A stretch of DNA of 64,000 nt from Tumebacillus lacus. GTDB lineage: Bacteria > Bacillota > Bacilli > Tumebacillales > Tumebacillaceae. Positions 1-7,421 of this stretch are shown piece after piece. Made by a program: the position numbers and the translations under genes. Positions within the stretch are counted from its first letter, which is position 1. The number at the start of each line of letters is the position of its first letter. The notes under the pieces were generated by a model, which saw only the letters and a list, made by a program, of their open reading frames with translations, was not told the DNA's origin and did no database searches. The stretch covers positions 164,955-228,954 of the forward strand of contig NZ_JAPMLT010000007.1 of NCBI RefSeq assembly GCF_026410385.1, in the 5' to 3' direction.

Positions 1-38
1 AAGCACTGAAGAGCGTGATCTGAGTCACGCGCCACGAG

Positions 39-67
39 AACCGTATCCGATTTGGATGCGGTTTTTT
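39..67 (+). terminator. Intrinsic terminator of an upstream gene outside the window
   Basis: A 10-bp stem (AACCGTATCC / GGATGCGGTT, one G-T wobble) with a 5-nt loop is followed by a run of six T. No coding frame lies before it in the window, so it ends a gene to the left. Confidence 0.75.
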
Positions 68-103
68 GTGTACGCATGTGTGCTTGCAGCGCAAGGAATC
101 GAA

Positions 104-132
104 TTGCTGGAATTGAACGGCTTGTGTATCAT
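104..132 (+). promoter_or_regulatory. Candidate sigma-A promoter for the first gene
   Basis: TTGCTG (104-109) and TATCAT (127-132) are separated by 17 bp, about 50 bp upstream of the first gene. The match to consensus is moderate and no other feature is seen in the 68-172 stretch. Confidence 0.4.
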
Positions 133-184
133 GAGATTATCCAGTAAATGAGGCTTACGAGACGGTGAAGGAGTGATTGCAGCG

Positions 185-928
185 ATGCAAGGTTACAAAA
201 CGGTACCACGCCAGCATTCCGTCACAGCTCAACGCGCAGCACATCCGGTACGCACCGCACAAACGGGAGCCGGACGCCTTTTGCAGATGCAGCAGTTGTA
301 CGGGAATCAGAAGATGGGCCGGCTGTTGACGCAGTATCGCGGAGCTCCTTTGCAACGGATGACGTCGGAAGGGGAGTCGTCTGAACCAAAAGGGCAGGTC
401 ACGATCTCGCAGATCCCGGAGGAGAAGTTTTTCGGGACAGGACCTGCGGGTGAAAAGGTGACGCTGACTTTGCAGGTGCAAGGCAACCGGGTGATCTCGA
501 TCTGGGCAAGCGAAAAAGGGGAGGTCCACACGGGGGAAGTAAAATTTGGCATCCGCCACGGTGTGCCGATCATCACGTGGGTGGAGGCGAGCCCGCAAAG
601 TCAAAGGGTCGGGTCGGCTTTGATGTACTTTGCTGCGAAGGCGTGTCAAGGCGTGGTTCCCACCATTTTCGTAGACAACGTGTTGGAGACGGCTCGCAAT
701 TACTACGAGGGCATGGCGTTTGACACCTATCTGACAGTGAAAGAGGACGGAGAGCAGGTGGCCAGCCCGTCCGACATGATCGGGCAGACCTCGGAGATTC
801 TCCTCGCCGCGCAGTCCAGCATGCAAAAAGGATGGGCGAGCGAGACGGGCGAGACGACAACCGACGAGACGGAAACGCAGGGCAAGAACAACAAAAAGAA
901 ACGGCAACAGGATTGCAGCGTTCAATAA
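185..928 (+). CDS. GNAT-like protein with eCIS-type N-terminal GN motif
   Basis: The likely start is ATG 185, because the ribosome-binding site AAGGAG (167-172) abuts the alternative GTG at 173. The basic N-terminus carries a motif of the form LLQMQQLYGNQKMGRLL. This resembles the 'LQRxxGNxxxxRLL' element often found at the front of proteins linked to extracellular contractile injection systems (eCIS), usually before a DUF4157 peptidase, which is absent here. The second half looks like an acetyltransferase of the GNAT fold: a beta strand leads into SQRVGSALMYFAAK (acetyl-CoA loop and helix), then ARNYYEGMAF, the usual 'A..FYe..GF' end motif. The tail is Lys/Asn/Glu-rich. No membrane segment or signal peptide is seen. 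The substrate is unknown. An eCIS cargo or effector role is inferred from the N-terminal motif alone; no sheath or tube genes lie in the window. Confidence 0.6.
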   Translation: MQGYKTVPRQHSVTAQRAAHPVRTAQTGAGRLLQMQQLYGNQKMGRLLTQYRGAPLQRMTSEGESSEPKGQVTISQIPEEKFFGTGPAGEKVTLTLQVQGNRVISIWASEKGEVHTGEVKFGIRHGVPIITWVEASPQSQRVGSALMYFAAKACQGVVPTIFVDNVLETARNYYEGMAFDTYLTVKEDGEQVASPSDMIGQTSEILLAAQSSMQKGWASETGETTTDETETQGKNNKKKRQQDCSVQ

Positions 929-1020
929 GTGCGGAGACGGCAAGGTCGCGACTGGATCGCATCGTCGCGGGCATTTTGCCTGTCGCGTTTTTGTATGATG
1001 AATCATGAGGAGGTTGAAAC

Positions 1021-2160
1021 ATGGCCGTACAAACTGTCAACTCTGAAGAGTTGCACCACTGGCTGGAGCAAGGTGAGCCGCTCGTCCTGCTCGATGTGCG
1101 TTCACCGCAGGAGATCGCGGAATGGAAGATCCAGACGGAACCGGGTCTGTTGGTGAACATTCCGTATGCCGCGTTCGAACAAGGGGACGCGTCTGCGTGG
1201 CAAGACCTGCCCAAGGGCAAAAAGATCGCGGTCATTTGCCGTCGCGGCCGCACAGCCAAACTGGCTGCCGATGTGCTGGCCGAGCACGGCGACTATGATC
1301 TCTATGTCTTGGAACGCGGCATGCAAGGCTGGAGTCAGTTTTATCACCCGGTCACCGTGCATGCGGACGACTCGTATACCCTGATCCAGATGATGCGGCT
1401 GGGCAAGGGATGCCTGTCCTACATGATCCACTCCGGCGGCGAGGCGGTCGTCGTCGATCCGGGTCGTCATGTCGAGGAGTATGTTCGCCTGGCCGAGCGG
1501 GAAGGAGTGCGGATCAAGCACATTCTCGACACACATCTCCATGCGGATCACATCTCGGGCGCGAGTGAGTTGGCCGCACAGACCGGTGCGACCTACTATC
1601 TCTCCGCGCAGGAAATGCAGGAGGGTGTCATCCGCTACGAGGATGTGTCCCGCTATGAGCGCATCTCCTTGAGCGGCGTCGACCTGCAGGTGCTCCTGAT
1701 GCAAACGCCGGGACACACGCCGGGCAGCGTTTCCTTCCTCGTCAATGACCGCTGGCTGCTCTCCGGCGACACGATCTTTGTCAGCGGACTGGGTCGACCC
1801 GATCTTGGAGGCAAGGCGCAGGAGTGGGCGTTGAAGCTCTATGAAACGGTGCTCGGCCAGATCGCGCCGTTGTCTGATGACGTGGTGGTGCTCCCGGCTC
1901 ATTTTTCTGAGATCAGCGAACGGTGCGCGGACGGATATGTAGGCGCCGCCTTGGGCCGCATCCGGGCAGACAACGCCGTGATGCGTCTGACGGATGCGGC
2001 TGCGTTTGCGGCGGAAGTGACAGCACGCATCGGCACGACCCCGCCCAACTACGCAGAGATTGTGCAGATCAACCGCGGACTGGTCACAGCAGACGACGAC
2101 AAGCGACTGGAGCTGGAAGTCGGTCCAAACCGCTGCGCAGTCAAACATCTGCCGCAATAG
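1021..2160 (+). CDS. Rhodanese / metallo-beta-lactamase fusion (persulfide dioxygenase-like)
   Basis: A cytosolic protein of 379 residues. Residues 1-105 form a rhodanese domain with the active-site loop CRRGRTAK (catalytic Cys). Residues about 120-330 form a metallo-beta-lactamase domain with the metal motif THLHADH, a second His in TPGHTPGS and an Asp in SGDTIF, as in ETHE1/glyoxalase II-type enzymes. Such fusions oxidise glutathione or bacillithiol persulfide to sulfite and thiosulfate during sulfide detoxification (family knowledge; substrate inferred). The order here is rhodanese then hydrolase, opposite to CstB. A ribosome-binding site GAGGAGG precedes ATG 1021. It is followed by a terminator and appears monocistronic. 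Confidence 0.85.
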   Translation: MAVQTVNSEELHHWLEQGEPLVLLDVRSPQEIAEWKIQTEPGLLVNIPYAAFEQGDASAWQDLPKGKKIAVICRRGRTAKLAADVLAEHGDYDLYVLERGMQGWSQFYHPVTVHADDSYTLIQMMRLGKGCLSYMIHSGGEAVVVDPGRHVEEYVRLAEREGVRIKHILDTHLHADHISGASELAAQTGATYYLSAQEMQEGVIRYEDVSRYERISLSGVDLQVLLMQTPGHTPGSVSFLVNDRWLLSGDTIFVSGLGRPDLGGKAQEWALKLYETVLGQIAPLSDDVVVLPAHFSEISERCADGYVGAALGRIRADNAVMRLTDAAAFAAEVTARIGTTPPNYAEIVQINRGLVTADDDKRLELEVGPNRCAVKHLPQ

Positions 2161-2178
2161 AGCAACGGCGATCTCACC

Positions 2179-2209
2179 AAGAGAGGCACCCTTCCTGGGT
2201 GTCTCTTTC
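2179..2209 (+). terminator. Intrinsic terminator after the rhodanese fusion gene
   Basis: The stem AGAGGCACCC / GGGTGTCTCT (10 bp, one wobble) has a 5-nt loop and a short T stretch. It separates this gene from the diguanylate cyclase. Confidence 0.65.
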
Positions 2210-2325
2210 GATTTCACGACCGCCTCCTCCGCAGTGTGTTTTTATTTAGACTTTACATGTAATTTAATTCCAACTTGAATCGTGTGCACAACTTGTGTAT
2301 TCTCGAAGAAAGGAGGAGAACAGGT

Positions 2326-3396
2326 ATGGGGTCCAATCATCGCATTTCTGATTTCAACGCTCGCTGGAGGCGGCTGTCTCTCAATACGTATTGGCTGGTT
2401 TTGATGCTTTCCTGTGTGGGCTCTGGACTCAATATTCTGCTTCTTCCAATTGAGGATGCGCACCGTCAAGATCTGCACACCCTTTTGATCGTTACACTTG
2501 TGCAAATCGTGCTGATTGCCACGGCTGAGTGGACGCTTCGATATCGAAAGCAATTTTTTATAGATGTGATGATCGTGCTCGGTGCTGTGTTGGCTGCGAC
2601 GCTGTGTATCGTCAACAAAGAACCGGGCATTCTGTTTGTCTTAGTCCTGCCGATCCTCGTCCCGACTTTCTTGGGACAGCAGCAAAATCGAACGTTGTTC
2701 TCTTTGGCGGCGTCGCTCGTGACTTATTTTCTGTTGGTTATGTTCCACGAGACGATCAGAATACGGACGAGCCCGAATGAAGTGATCTTGATCGTTTCGT
2801 TGATGGTGTCGTTTGCCTTTATCACCGTCGGGGTGCACAAGCGGGGGAGCGAGTTGCTCAAGATCCTGCTTTCTTCAATCAGAGAAAAACAAGAGATCGA
2901 ACGCGTATCCAAACTGGATGCGTTGACCGGACTGTCGAACCATCGCAATTTTCATGAAACGCTGGAACGGCACCTCGATGAGTATGATCGAGACCCGTTT
3001 CCGCTGTATCTTTTGTTGCTCGATCTGGACTCATTCAAGAAAGTCAATGACACGTACGGTCATCTGGCAGGCGATCTCGCGTTGAAGTATGTGGCGGGTG
3101 TGTTGCAAACGGCGATGATCGACCAGGCGGCCGCTTTCCGATACGGCGGAGAGGAGTTTGCCGTATTGCTCACTCACTGCACACCGTCGGAAGCGATCCG
3201 ATTCGCGGATCGGATACGCGAGGAGATCGCCAAGCAGGCGCATCCGGAACTGGGCGGCAGGCATCTGAGCGTCAGTATCGGTGTGAGCCGGTATCGGCCG
3301 GAGCTCCACAAGGAGGAGCTCTTTGCCGAAGCGGATGCGTGTCTGTATGAGGCGAAGCGCACGGGGAAAAACAAAGTGGTAGTGCACAAGGATTGA
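2326..3396 (+). CDS. Membrane-bound diguanylate cyclase (GGDEF)
   Basis: ATG 2326 follows AGGAGGAG at a proper distance, so upstream in-frame residues are not counted (356 residues). Residues about 15-180 hold five to six hydrophobic helices. After a short coiled linker (IREKQEIERVSKLD) comes a full GGDEF domain with LTGLSNHRNF, LLLDLDSFKKVNDTYGH and the active-site signature YGGEEF, which is catalytically competent for c-di-GMP synthesis. No RxxD product-inhibition site is seen five residues before the signature, so feedback inhibition may be missing. The signal sensed by the membrane part is unknown. It lies alone, convergent with the YhhN gene. Confidence 0.88.
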   Translation: MGSNHRISDFNARWRRLSLNTYWLVLMLSCVGSGLNILLLPIEDAHRQDLHTLLIVTLVQIVLIATAEWTLRYRKQFFIDVMIVLGAVLAATLCIVNKEPGILFVLVLPILVPTFLGQQQNRTLFSLAASLVTYFLLVMFHETIRIRTSPNEVILIVSLMVSFAFITVGVHKRGSELLKILLSSIREKQEIERVSKLDALTGLSNHRNFHETLERHLDEYDRDPFPLYLLLLDLDSFKKVNDTYGHLAGDLALKYVAGVLQTAMIDQAAAFRYGGEEFAVLLTHCTPSEAIRFADRIREEIAKQAHPELGGRHLSVSIGVSRYRPELHKEELFAEADACLYEAKRTGKNKVVVHKD

Positions 3397-3397
3397 T

Positions 3398-4018
3398 TTA
3401 GAGAAGCGACCACGCAAGCAGCAACTGGGCGGAGTAGTAGGTCGCCATGACGGTCAGTTCGGCCGTTAGTGAGGGTTTGATGAAACGGTTCCAAGCGAGG
3501 ACGGAGTCGGAGATCAGAAACAGCGCGGCACCGGCCAGCATGAAGGCGTCGCCAGTAAGAAAGGCGCGCCAGACCATGATCAGGATCACGGTGATGTAGC
3601 ACATGACGGCGACGAGCAGTCCCATGCCCCCGGAAGCCAAGACGCCTCGGCGCAGCACGGCGACCGACAGGAGGCCGAGGAGTGTTAATACGACGGCCAC
3701 GCTCGCTGCGTGTTCGTTGTCGCCTTGATCGGCAAACGCCGCGATGTAGCACACGTGGGCTGCAAAAAACGAGCTGAGCCCCGCCAAGAATCGGTCGCTT
3801 GGCAACACCAAAAACACATCTCCCGCCAGAGAGAGCACAAGGCCCGCCAGGAGCCATCGATGCCAGTCGTTGCTCCAGTCGGCACCAAGGAAAGCCAGAA
3901 CGATGATCAGGATCATCGTAAAAGGCTTCCACACATATCTTGCTTTTGTCCAGCCGCGGCTGATGGCGAACAGATCCATCAAACCGCTGCCGATTGCAAC
4001 ACCTGTCAATATGATCAC
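3398..4018 (-). CDS. YhhN family membrane protein (lysoplasmalogenase-like)
   Basis: A polytopic membrane protein with about eight helices (206 residues from GTG 4018, preceded by GGAGGAGG at 8 nt; the frame stays open upstream). Family marks are the Asp-bearing helix ends LSLAGDVFLVL and ALFLISDSVLAWNRF and the C-terminal YYSAQLLLAWS, as in TMEM86/YhhN proteins. Characterised members hydrolyse the vinyl-ether bond of lysoplasmalogens; whether this holds in this bacterium is inference. The stop codon lies two bases past the convergent diguanylate cyclase stop, so the two genes nearly touch tail to tail. Confidence 0.78.
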   Translation of the reverse strand: MIILTGVAIGSGLMDLFAISRGWTKARYVWKPFTMILIIVLAFLGADWSNDWHRWLLAGLVLSLAGDVFLVLPSDRFLAGLSSFFAAHVCYIAAFADQGDNEHAASVAVVLTLLGLLSVAVLRRGVLASGGMGLLVAVMCYITVILIMVWRAFLTGDAFMLAGAALFLISDSVLAWNRFIKPSLTAELTVMATYYSAQLLLAWSLL

Positions 4019-4123
4019 GGTCACAGCCTCCTCCAGATGTAAAACGGCTATGACAATTATAACCGACGTGGAGTTTCCTGTCGGTCTTTTTGCGTGGAAC
4101 ACCAGTAAAATACCCCTCTATGT

Positions 4124-4152
4124 TTGACAGGCGGTTTCGGCGGTGATACTAT
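4124..4152 (+). promoter_or_regulatory. Sigma-A promoter of the SulP-ArsR operon
   Basis: TTGACA (4124-4129), a 17-bp spacer and TACTAT (4147-4152). Just downstream lies the A/T-rich imperfect palindrome ATATT-CA-AATAT, a possible site for the ArsR protein encoded in the same operon (inference). Confidence 0.6.
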
Positions 4153-4208
4153 TCCTGTATATTCAAATATTCAGAGATACGGATATTGATAGGAAGGATG
4201 AAGTCACC

Positions 4209-5429
4209 GTGGAAACACTCGACAAACGTGTCTACACACTCGGGCGCTTGAAGAAAGACTTGCTGTCCGGTCTGATCGTCGGGGTGATCGCGATCCCGCT
4301 GGGGATGGGGTTTGCGATTGCTTCGGGCGTGAAGCCGGAGTACGGCATCTATACGACGATCATCGCCGGCATTCTCATCTCGCTGTTTGGCGGTTCGAAG
4401 TATCAAATCGGCGGACCGACGGGGGCGTTTATTCCGATTTTATTTGGCATTGTGATGACGTACGGGTATGAGAAACTGTTGATGGCGGGGTTTTTGGCGG
4501 GTGTCCTGTTGGTGATCATGGGGTTGCTGCGAGTGGGCACTCTGATCAAGTTCATTCCCCAATCGGTGACCATCGGCTTTACGTCCGGGATCGCGGTGAT
4601 CATCTTTACGGGGGAGATCCCGCATTTTCTCGGGTTGCAAGATGTGGAGAAGCACAAATACTTTTTGGATAATCTTCGTGAAATTTTCTTGCATATCGGA
4701 TCGGCCAATCTGTACAGCATCGTCACCGCCCTCCTCTGTTTGATGCTGATCATCTTGACCGCGCGAACGCTCCCTAAATGGCCAGGGGCGCTGCTTGGCA
4801 TCGTGGTGGCGAGTGTATGTGCGTGGTGGTTTTATGGCGACAAGGTCGAAACGATCAGGTCTGCGTACGGGCCGATTTCTTCCGCCCTGCCGAGCTTTCA
4901 CTTTCCGGCGTTCACGTGGGACACGGTGGGCACGCTGATCTATCCCGCCTTGCTGATCGCGTTCTTGGGCGGCGTGGAGTCGTTGCTCTCGGCGGTGGTG
5001 GCCGACAACATGTCGGGCAGCAAGCACAACAGCAACAGAGAACTGATCGGGCAGGGTCTCGCCAACATCGTGACTCCGCTCTTCGGCGGCATACCGGCGA
5101 CGGGGGCGATCGCCCGAACGGCGACAAACATCAAGAGTGGTGCCACATCAAGGGTGTCCGGCGTGATTCATGGTATGATTGTGTTGGTGACGTTGCTGTT
5201 GTTTGCGCCCTTTGCTTCCCGGATCGCCTTGGCCAGCCTTGCGCCTGTGTTGATGGTGGTCGCTTGGAACATGAGCGAAAGGCACGAGTTTATGCAGCTG
5301 TTAAAGGCGCGGAACAGCGGTTCTTTTGTGATGGTTGTCACCTTTTTGTGCACGGTCTTCCTCGATTTGACGACCGCCGTGTTGGCGGGGATGGTGTTGG
5401 CGGCGCTCCTTGGCAAGAAGCGCGTGTGA
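4209..5429 (+). CDS. SulP family anion transporter lacking a STAS domain
   Basis: GTG 4209 follows AGGAAGGA by 10 nt, giving 406 residues. It starts LDKRVYTLGRLKKDLLSGLIVGVIAIPLGMGFAIASG, the standard SulP entry helix, followed by YGIYTTIIAG, the IGGPTGAF substrate loop and about 10 more membrane segments. SulP proteins carry sulfate, bicarbonate or other anions; the substrate cannot be read from the sequence. The protein stops right after the last membrane helix (ALLGKKRV), so the cytosolic STAS domain of most family members is absent. The stop is 62 bp ahead of an ArsR-type regulator, indicating a two-gene operon. Confidence 0.88.
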   Translation: METLDKRVYTLGRLKKDLLSGLIVGVIAIPLGMGFAIASGVKPEYGIYTTIIAGILISLFGGSKYQIGGPTGAFIPILFGIVMTYGYEKLLMAGFLAGVLLVIMGLLRVGTLIKFIPQSVTIGFTSGIAVIIFTGEIPHFLGLQDVEKHKYFLDNLREIFLHIGSANLYSIVTALLCLMLIILTARTLPKWPGALLGIVVASVCAWWFYGDKVETIRSAYGPISSALPSFHFPAFTWDTVGTLIYPALLIAFLGGVESLLSAVVADNMSGSKHNSNRELIGQGLANIVTPLFGGIPATGAIARTATNIKSGATSRVSGVIHGMIVLVTLLLFAPFASRIALASLAPVLMVVAWNMSERHEFMQLLKARNSGSFVMVVTFLCTVFLDLTTAVLAGMVLAALLGKKRV

Positions 5430-5491
5430 AGAGGATCGCGGAGCAGACCAAGAAATTTGTTGCGCAGATTGGAAGGAGCAGGAGTCGGTCT

Positions 5492-5818
5492 ATGAACTTG
5501 GAAATGCAGCGATTTAAAGCGGATTTTTTTAAGGCGTTGTCACACCCTTTGCGGATCAAGATCTTGGAGTTGCTGTCGGAAGGCGAGATGAGTGTGAACG
5601 AACTGCAATCGTTGGTCGGCAGCGAAGGCTCGGCGATGTCGCAGCAACTGAGCATCTTGCGATCCAAAAACATCGTGGTCGGCACCAAAGAGGGCAATCG
5701 GGTCATCTACTCGTTGCGAGATCCGATGATCGTCGAGCTGTTGCAGGTGGCGCGCAAGATCTTTAACAATCACTTGATCGACGTGATGAACACGTTGGAT
5801 AAATTGTCTGATGAATGA
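5492..5818 (+). CDS. ArsR-family winged-helix regulator without cysteines
   Basis: ATG 5492 follows GGAAGGAGCAGGAG. The 108 residues are one winged helix-turn-helix: FFKALSHPLRIKILELLSEGEMSVNELQ, recognition helix SAMSQQLSILRSKNIV, wing GTKEGNRVIYSL, and a C-terminal dimerisation helix. There is no cysteine at all, so the usual metal or persulfide thiol switch cannot operate. It is transcribed with the SulP gene and probably autoregulates that operon in response to an anion or another signal (inference). Confidence 0.85.
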   Translation: MNLEMQRFKADFFKALSHPLRIKILELLSEGEMSVNELQSLVGSEGSAMSQQLSILRSKNIVVGTKEGNRVIYSLRDPMIVELLQVARKIFNNHLIDVMNTLDKLSDE

Positions 5819-5835
5819 TTTGCTTCGCTCCATGC

Positions 5836-5890
5836 AAAAAAGGGAAGCTTGCCACCGGCGCACAGGCCGTTGAGCGAGCTTCCCTTTTTG
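5836..5890. terminator. Bidirectional terminator between arsR-type gene and alkyltransferase-like gene
   Basis: AAAAAGGGAAGCTTGC pairs with GCGAGCTTCCCTTTTT around a 22-nt loop. A-runs and T-runs flank the stem on both sides, serving the convergent genes. Confidence 0.75.
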
Positions 5891-5903
5891 TCGTTTCGGT
5901 CTG

Positions 5904-6215
5904 TCAGTGTGCAGGATGGTGCTGATAGCGATCCAGATCGATCCGGTCGCCGATGGAAAATTCGACGCCTTCCATCTCCAGCGACAGTCTTTGGACGTTA
6001 AAACTCTCGTCGTCTGAGAGGCCGATTTGGCCTTTTGAGTTGATCACCCGATGCCACGGGAGGTGGTGCTTTTGGCTCATCGAGTGGAGAATGCGCACGA
6101 CCTGCCGGGCCGCTCGTGGACTGCCAGCGAGCGTTGCGATCTGGCCGTACGTCATGACTTTGCCGGGCGGGATGTCCTTGATGATCTGGAGGATTCGTTC
6201 GGTAAAAGGGGTCAT
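5904..6215 (-). CDS. Alkyltransferase-like DNA-repair protein (Atl)
   Basis: 103 residues of the MGMT/Ada DNA-binding fold: FTERILQIIKDIPPGKVMTYGQIA, the helix-turn-helix GSPRAARQVVRIL, and PWHRVINSKGQIG. The catalytic Cys of the PCHRV motif is replaced by Trp, the hallmark of Atl proteins. These bind O6-alkylguanine, flip the base and recruit nucleotide excision repair rather than remove the alkyl group. The start codon overlaps the stop of a small upstream gene (ATGA), so translation is coupled. It is the last gene of a three-gene minus-strand operon. Confidence 0.9.
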   Translation of the reverse strand: MTPFTERILQIIKDIPPGKVMTYGQIATLAGSPRAARQVVRILHSMSQKHHLPWHRVINSKGQIGLSDDESFNVQRLSLEMEGVEFSIGDRIDLDRYQHHPAH

Positions 6216-6385
6216 CGTTTGTCTTTCTCCATCAGTTTGCGCACATGGTCTTTTGGGTTCCAACAGTTGAACTGGTACTTCGGATGGGTGTCAAACCCCA
6301 AGCGAGCGCATTTTGTCACCTGTTTGCCGTTCCTTTTTTCCACGGCATAGTGCTGACAGGTGGCGCAACAATGAAAGCGGCTCAT
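6212..6385 (-). CDS. Small Cys-rich protein, coupled to Atl
   Basis: 57 residues starting MSRFHCCATCQHYAVEK, with five cysteines (6, 7, 10, 26, 41) and two histidines. The pattern suggests a small zinc-binding module (inference). The start follows AGGAG by 7 nt, and its TGA overlaps the ATG of the Atl gene. The ribosome-binding site sits in the 8-bp gap after the upstream 285-residue gene. The family is not recognised. Tight coupling to Atl suggests a shared role in alkylation damage or nucleic-acid binding. Confidence 0.7.
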   Translation of the reverse strand: MSRFHCCATCQHYAVEKRNGKQVTKCARLGFDTHPKYQFNCWNPKDHVRKLMEKDKR

Positions 6386-6393
6386 GCGATCTC

Positions 6394-7251
6394 CTATTCA
6401 GCCGGAACGATATACTTTTTGAGCAGTCGCAAGCTGTCTTTGTGGCGGTTCCAGAGGCCCTTTTTGTTGTCAAACTTTTTGGCGATGTCGCTTTGTTTCG
6501 AGGCCGGTTTCATCAGCGGTTTGCGGTAGGCGACGGTGCCGTTGCTTATGTAGTAGTTGTGGGTGATCACCGTTTTGTTTGCGCGCAGGACAAGCTCGAT
6601 GACGTGCAGCAAGTGATCGGTGTCGCGCGAGATCCATTTGAACGAGTCGCGGAACAGGAAGGAGATCTCGCCGTTTTGGATCTGGGTCAGGTCGTCCAAG
6701 ATCTGGCTGTCGACGCCCGATTCGAGCGCGGGCAGGTCCGGCAGGTCTGTTGCCGTCGGGGTGTAGGTGACGTATTGGTATTTCATCGTGGAAAGCGCGA
6801 TCTGTTGGAACGCCTCCCAGGCGAGCGGATACCGGGACGGCAGCGAGCCGAAGAGATCCTGTGCGGGCTGATCCGCCTGACGGGCCAGTTCCGCGAGGTC
6901 GACTGTCGCAAAATACTCGATCGCTTGCGAGGTGAGGGTGCGGATCTCGCTGTCGTCGAGGAGCTTCAGCTCGCTGTGGAGGTGTTGGATCTGGTCGCTG
7001 TTGCGGACGGCGAGGACGACCAGCGCGTTGACTTCCTTGTGATAGGGCATGTAGAACGTGCCTTCTTCCAGCACGGTCAAGAGCAAGGTCGAGCGAAACT
7101 TTGCGTCGTTCCAATGCGAGAGGAGCGAGGTCAGCCGGTTTTCCACGTCGTTTGTGACAGCGGTGACCGTCTCTTCGTTCAGGTCTTTGGATTGCAAAAA
7201 TACGCCGAGTTGTTCGTTCAAGTAGGTCGAGATGGGATGTGTAATGATCAT
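6394..7251 (-). CDS. Conserved protein of unknown function (285 residues)
   Basis: A soluble, mixed alpha/beta protein, MIITHPISTYLNEQLGVFLQ at the start and KKYIVPAE at the end. There are no signal peptide, membrane segments or motifs that I recognise. The C-terminus is basic (SKQSDIAKKFDNKKGLWNRH). The ribosome-binding site AAGGAGTG lies just before ATG 7251. It heads an operon with the Cys-rich protein and Atl. It is likely real given coding quality and operon structure, but no function can be assigned. Confidence 0.75.
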   Translation of the reverse strand: MIITHPISTYLNEQLGVFLQSKDLNEETVTAVTNDVENRLTSLLSHWNDAKFRSTLLLTVLEEGTFYMPYHKEVNALVVLAVRNSDQIQHLHSELKLLDDSEIRTLTSQAIEYFATVDLAELARQADQPAQDLFGSLPSRYPLAWEAFQQIALSTMKYQYVTYTPTATDLPDLPALESGVDSQILDDLTQIQNGEISFLFRDSFKWISRDTDHLLHVIELVLRANKTVITHNYYISNGTVAYRKPLMKPASKQSDIAKKFDNKKGLWNRHKDSLRLLKKYIVPAE

Positions 7252-7421
7252 TCACTCCTTGGATGGTCTGTGTGACTTGTTCTAGTATAACTGATTATCG
7301 CCCCTGTCTTTCTGTTTCTTTCCATGATGACGTTTTTTTATGAATGGCGGTCGAGGCGGCAGGAAACGGGTGATCTTTCTTGAAGGGATTTTTAACAGAG
7401 CAGGTGAGAGGGGGATGTCAG

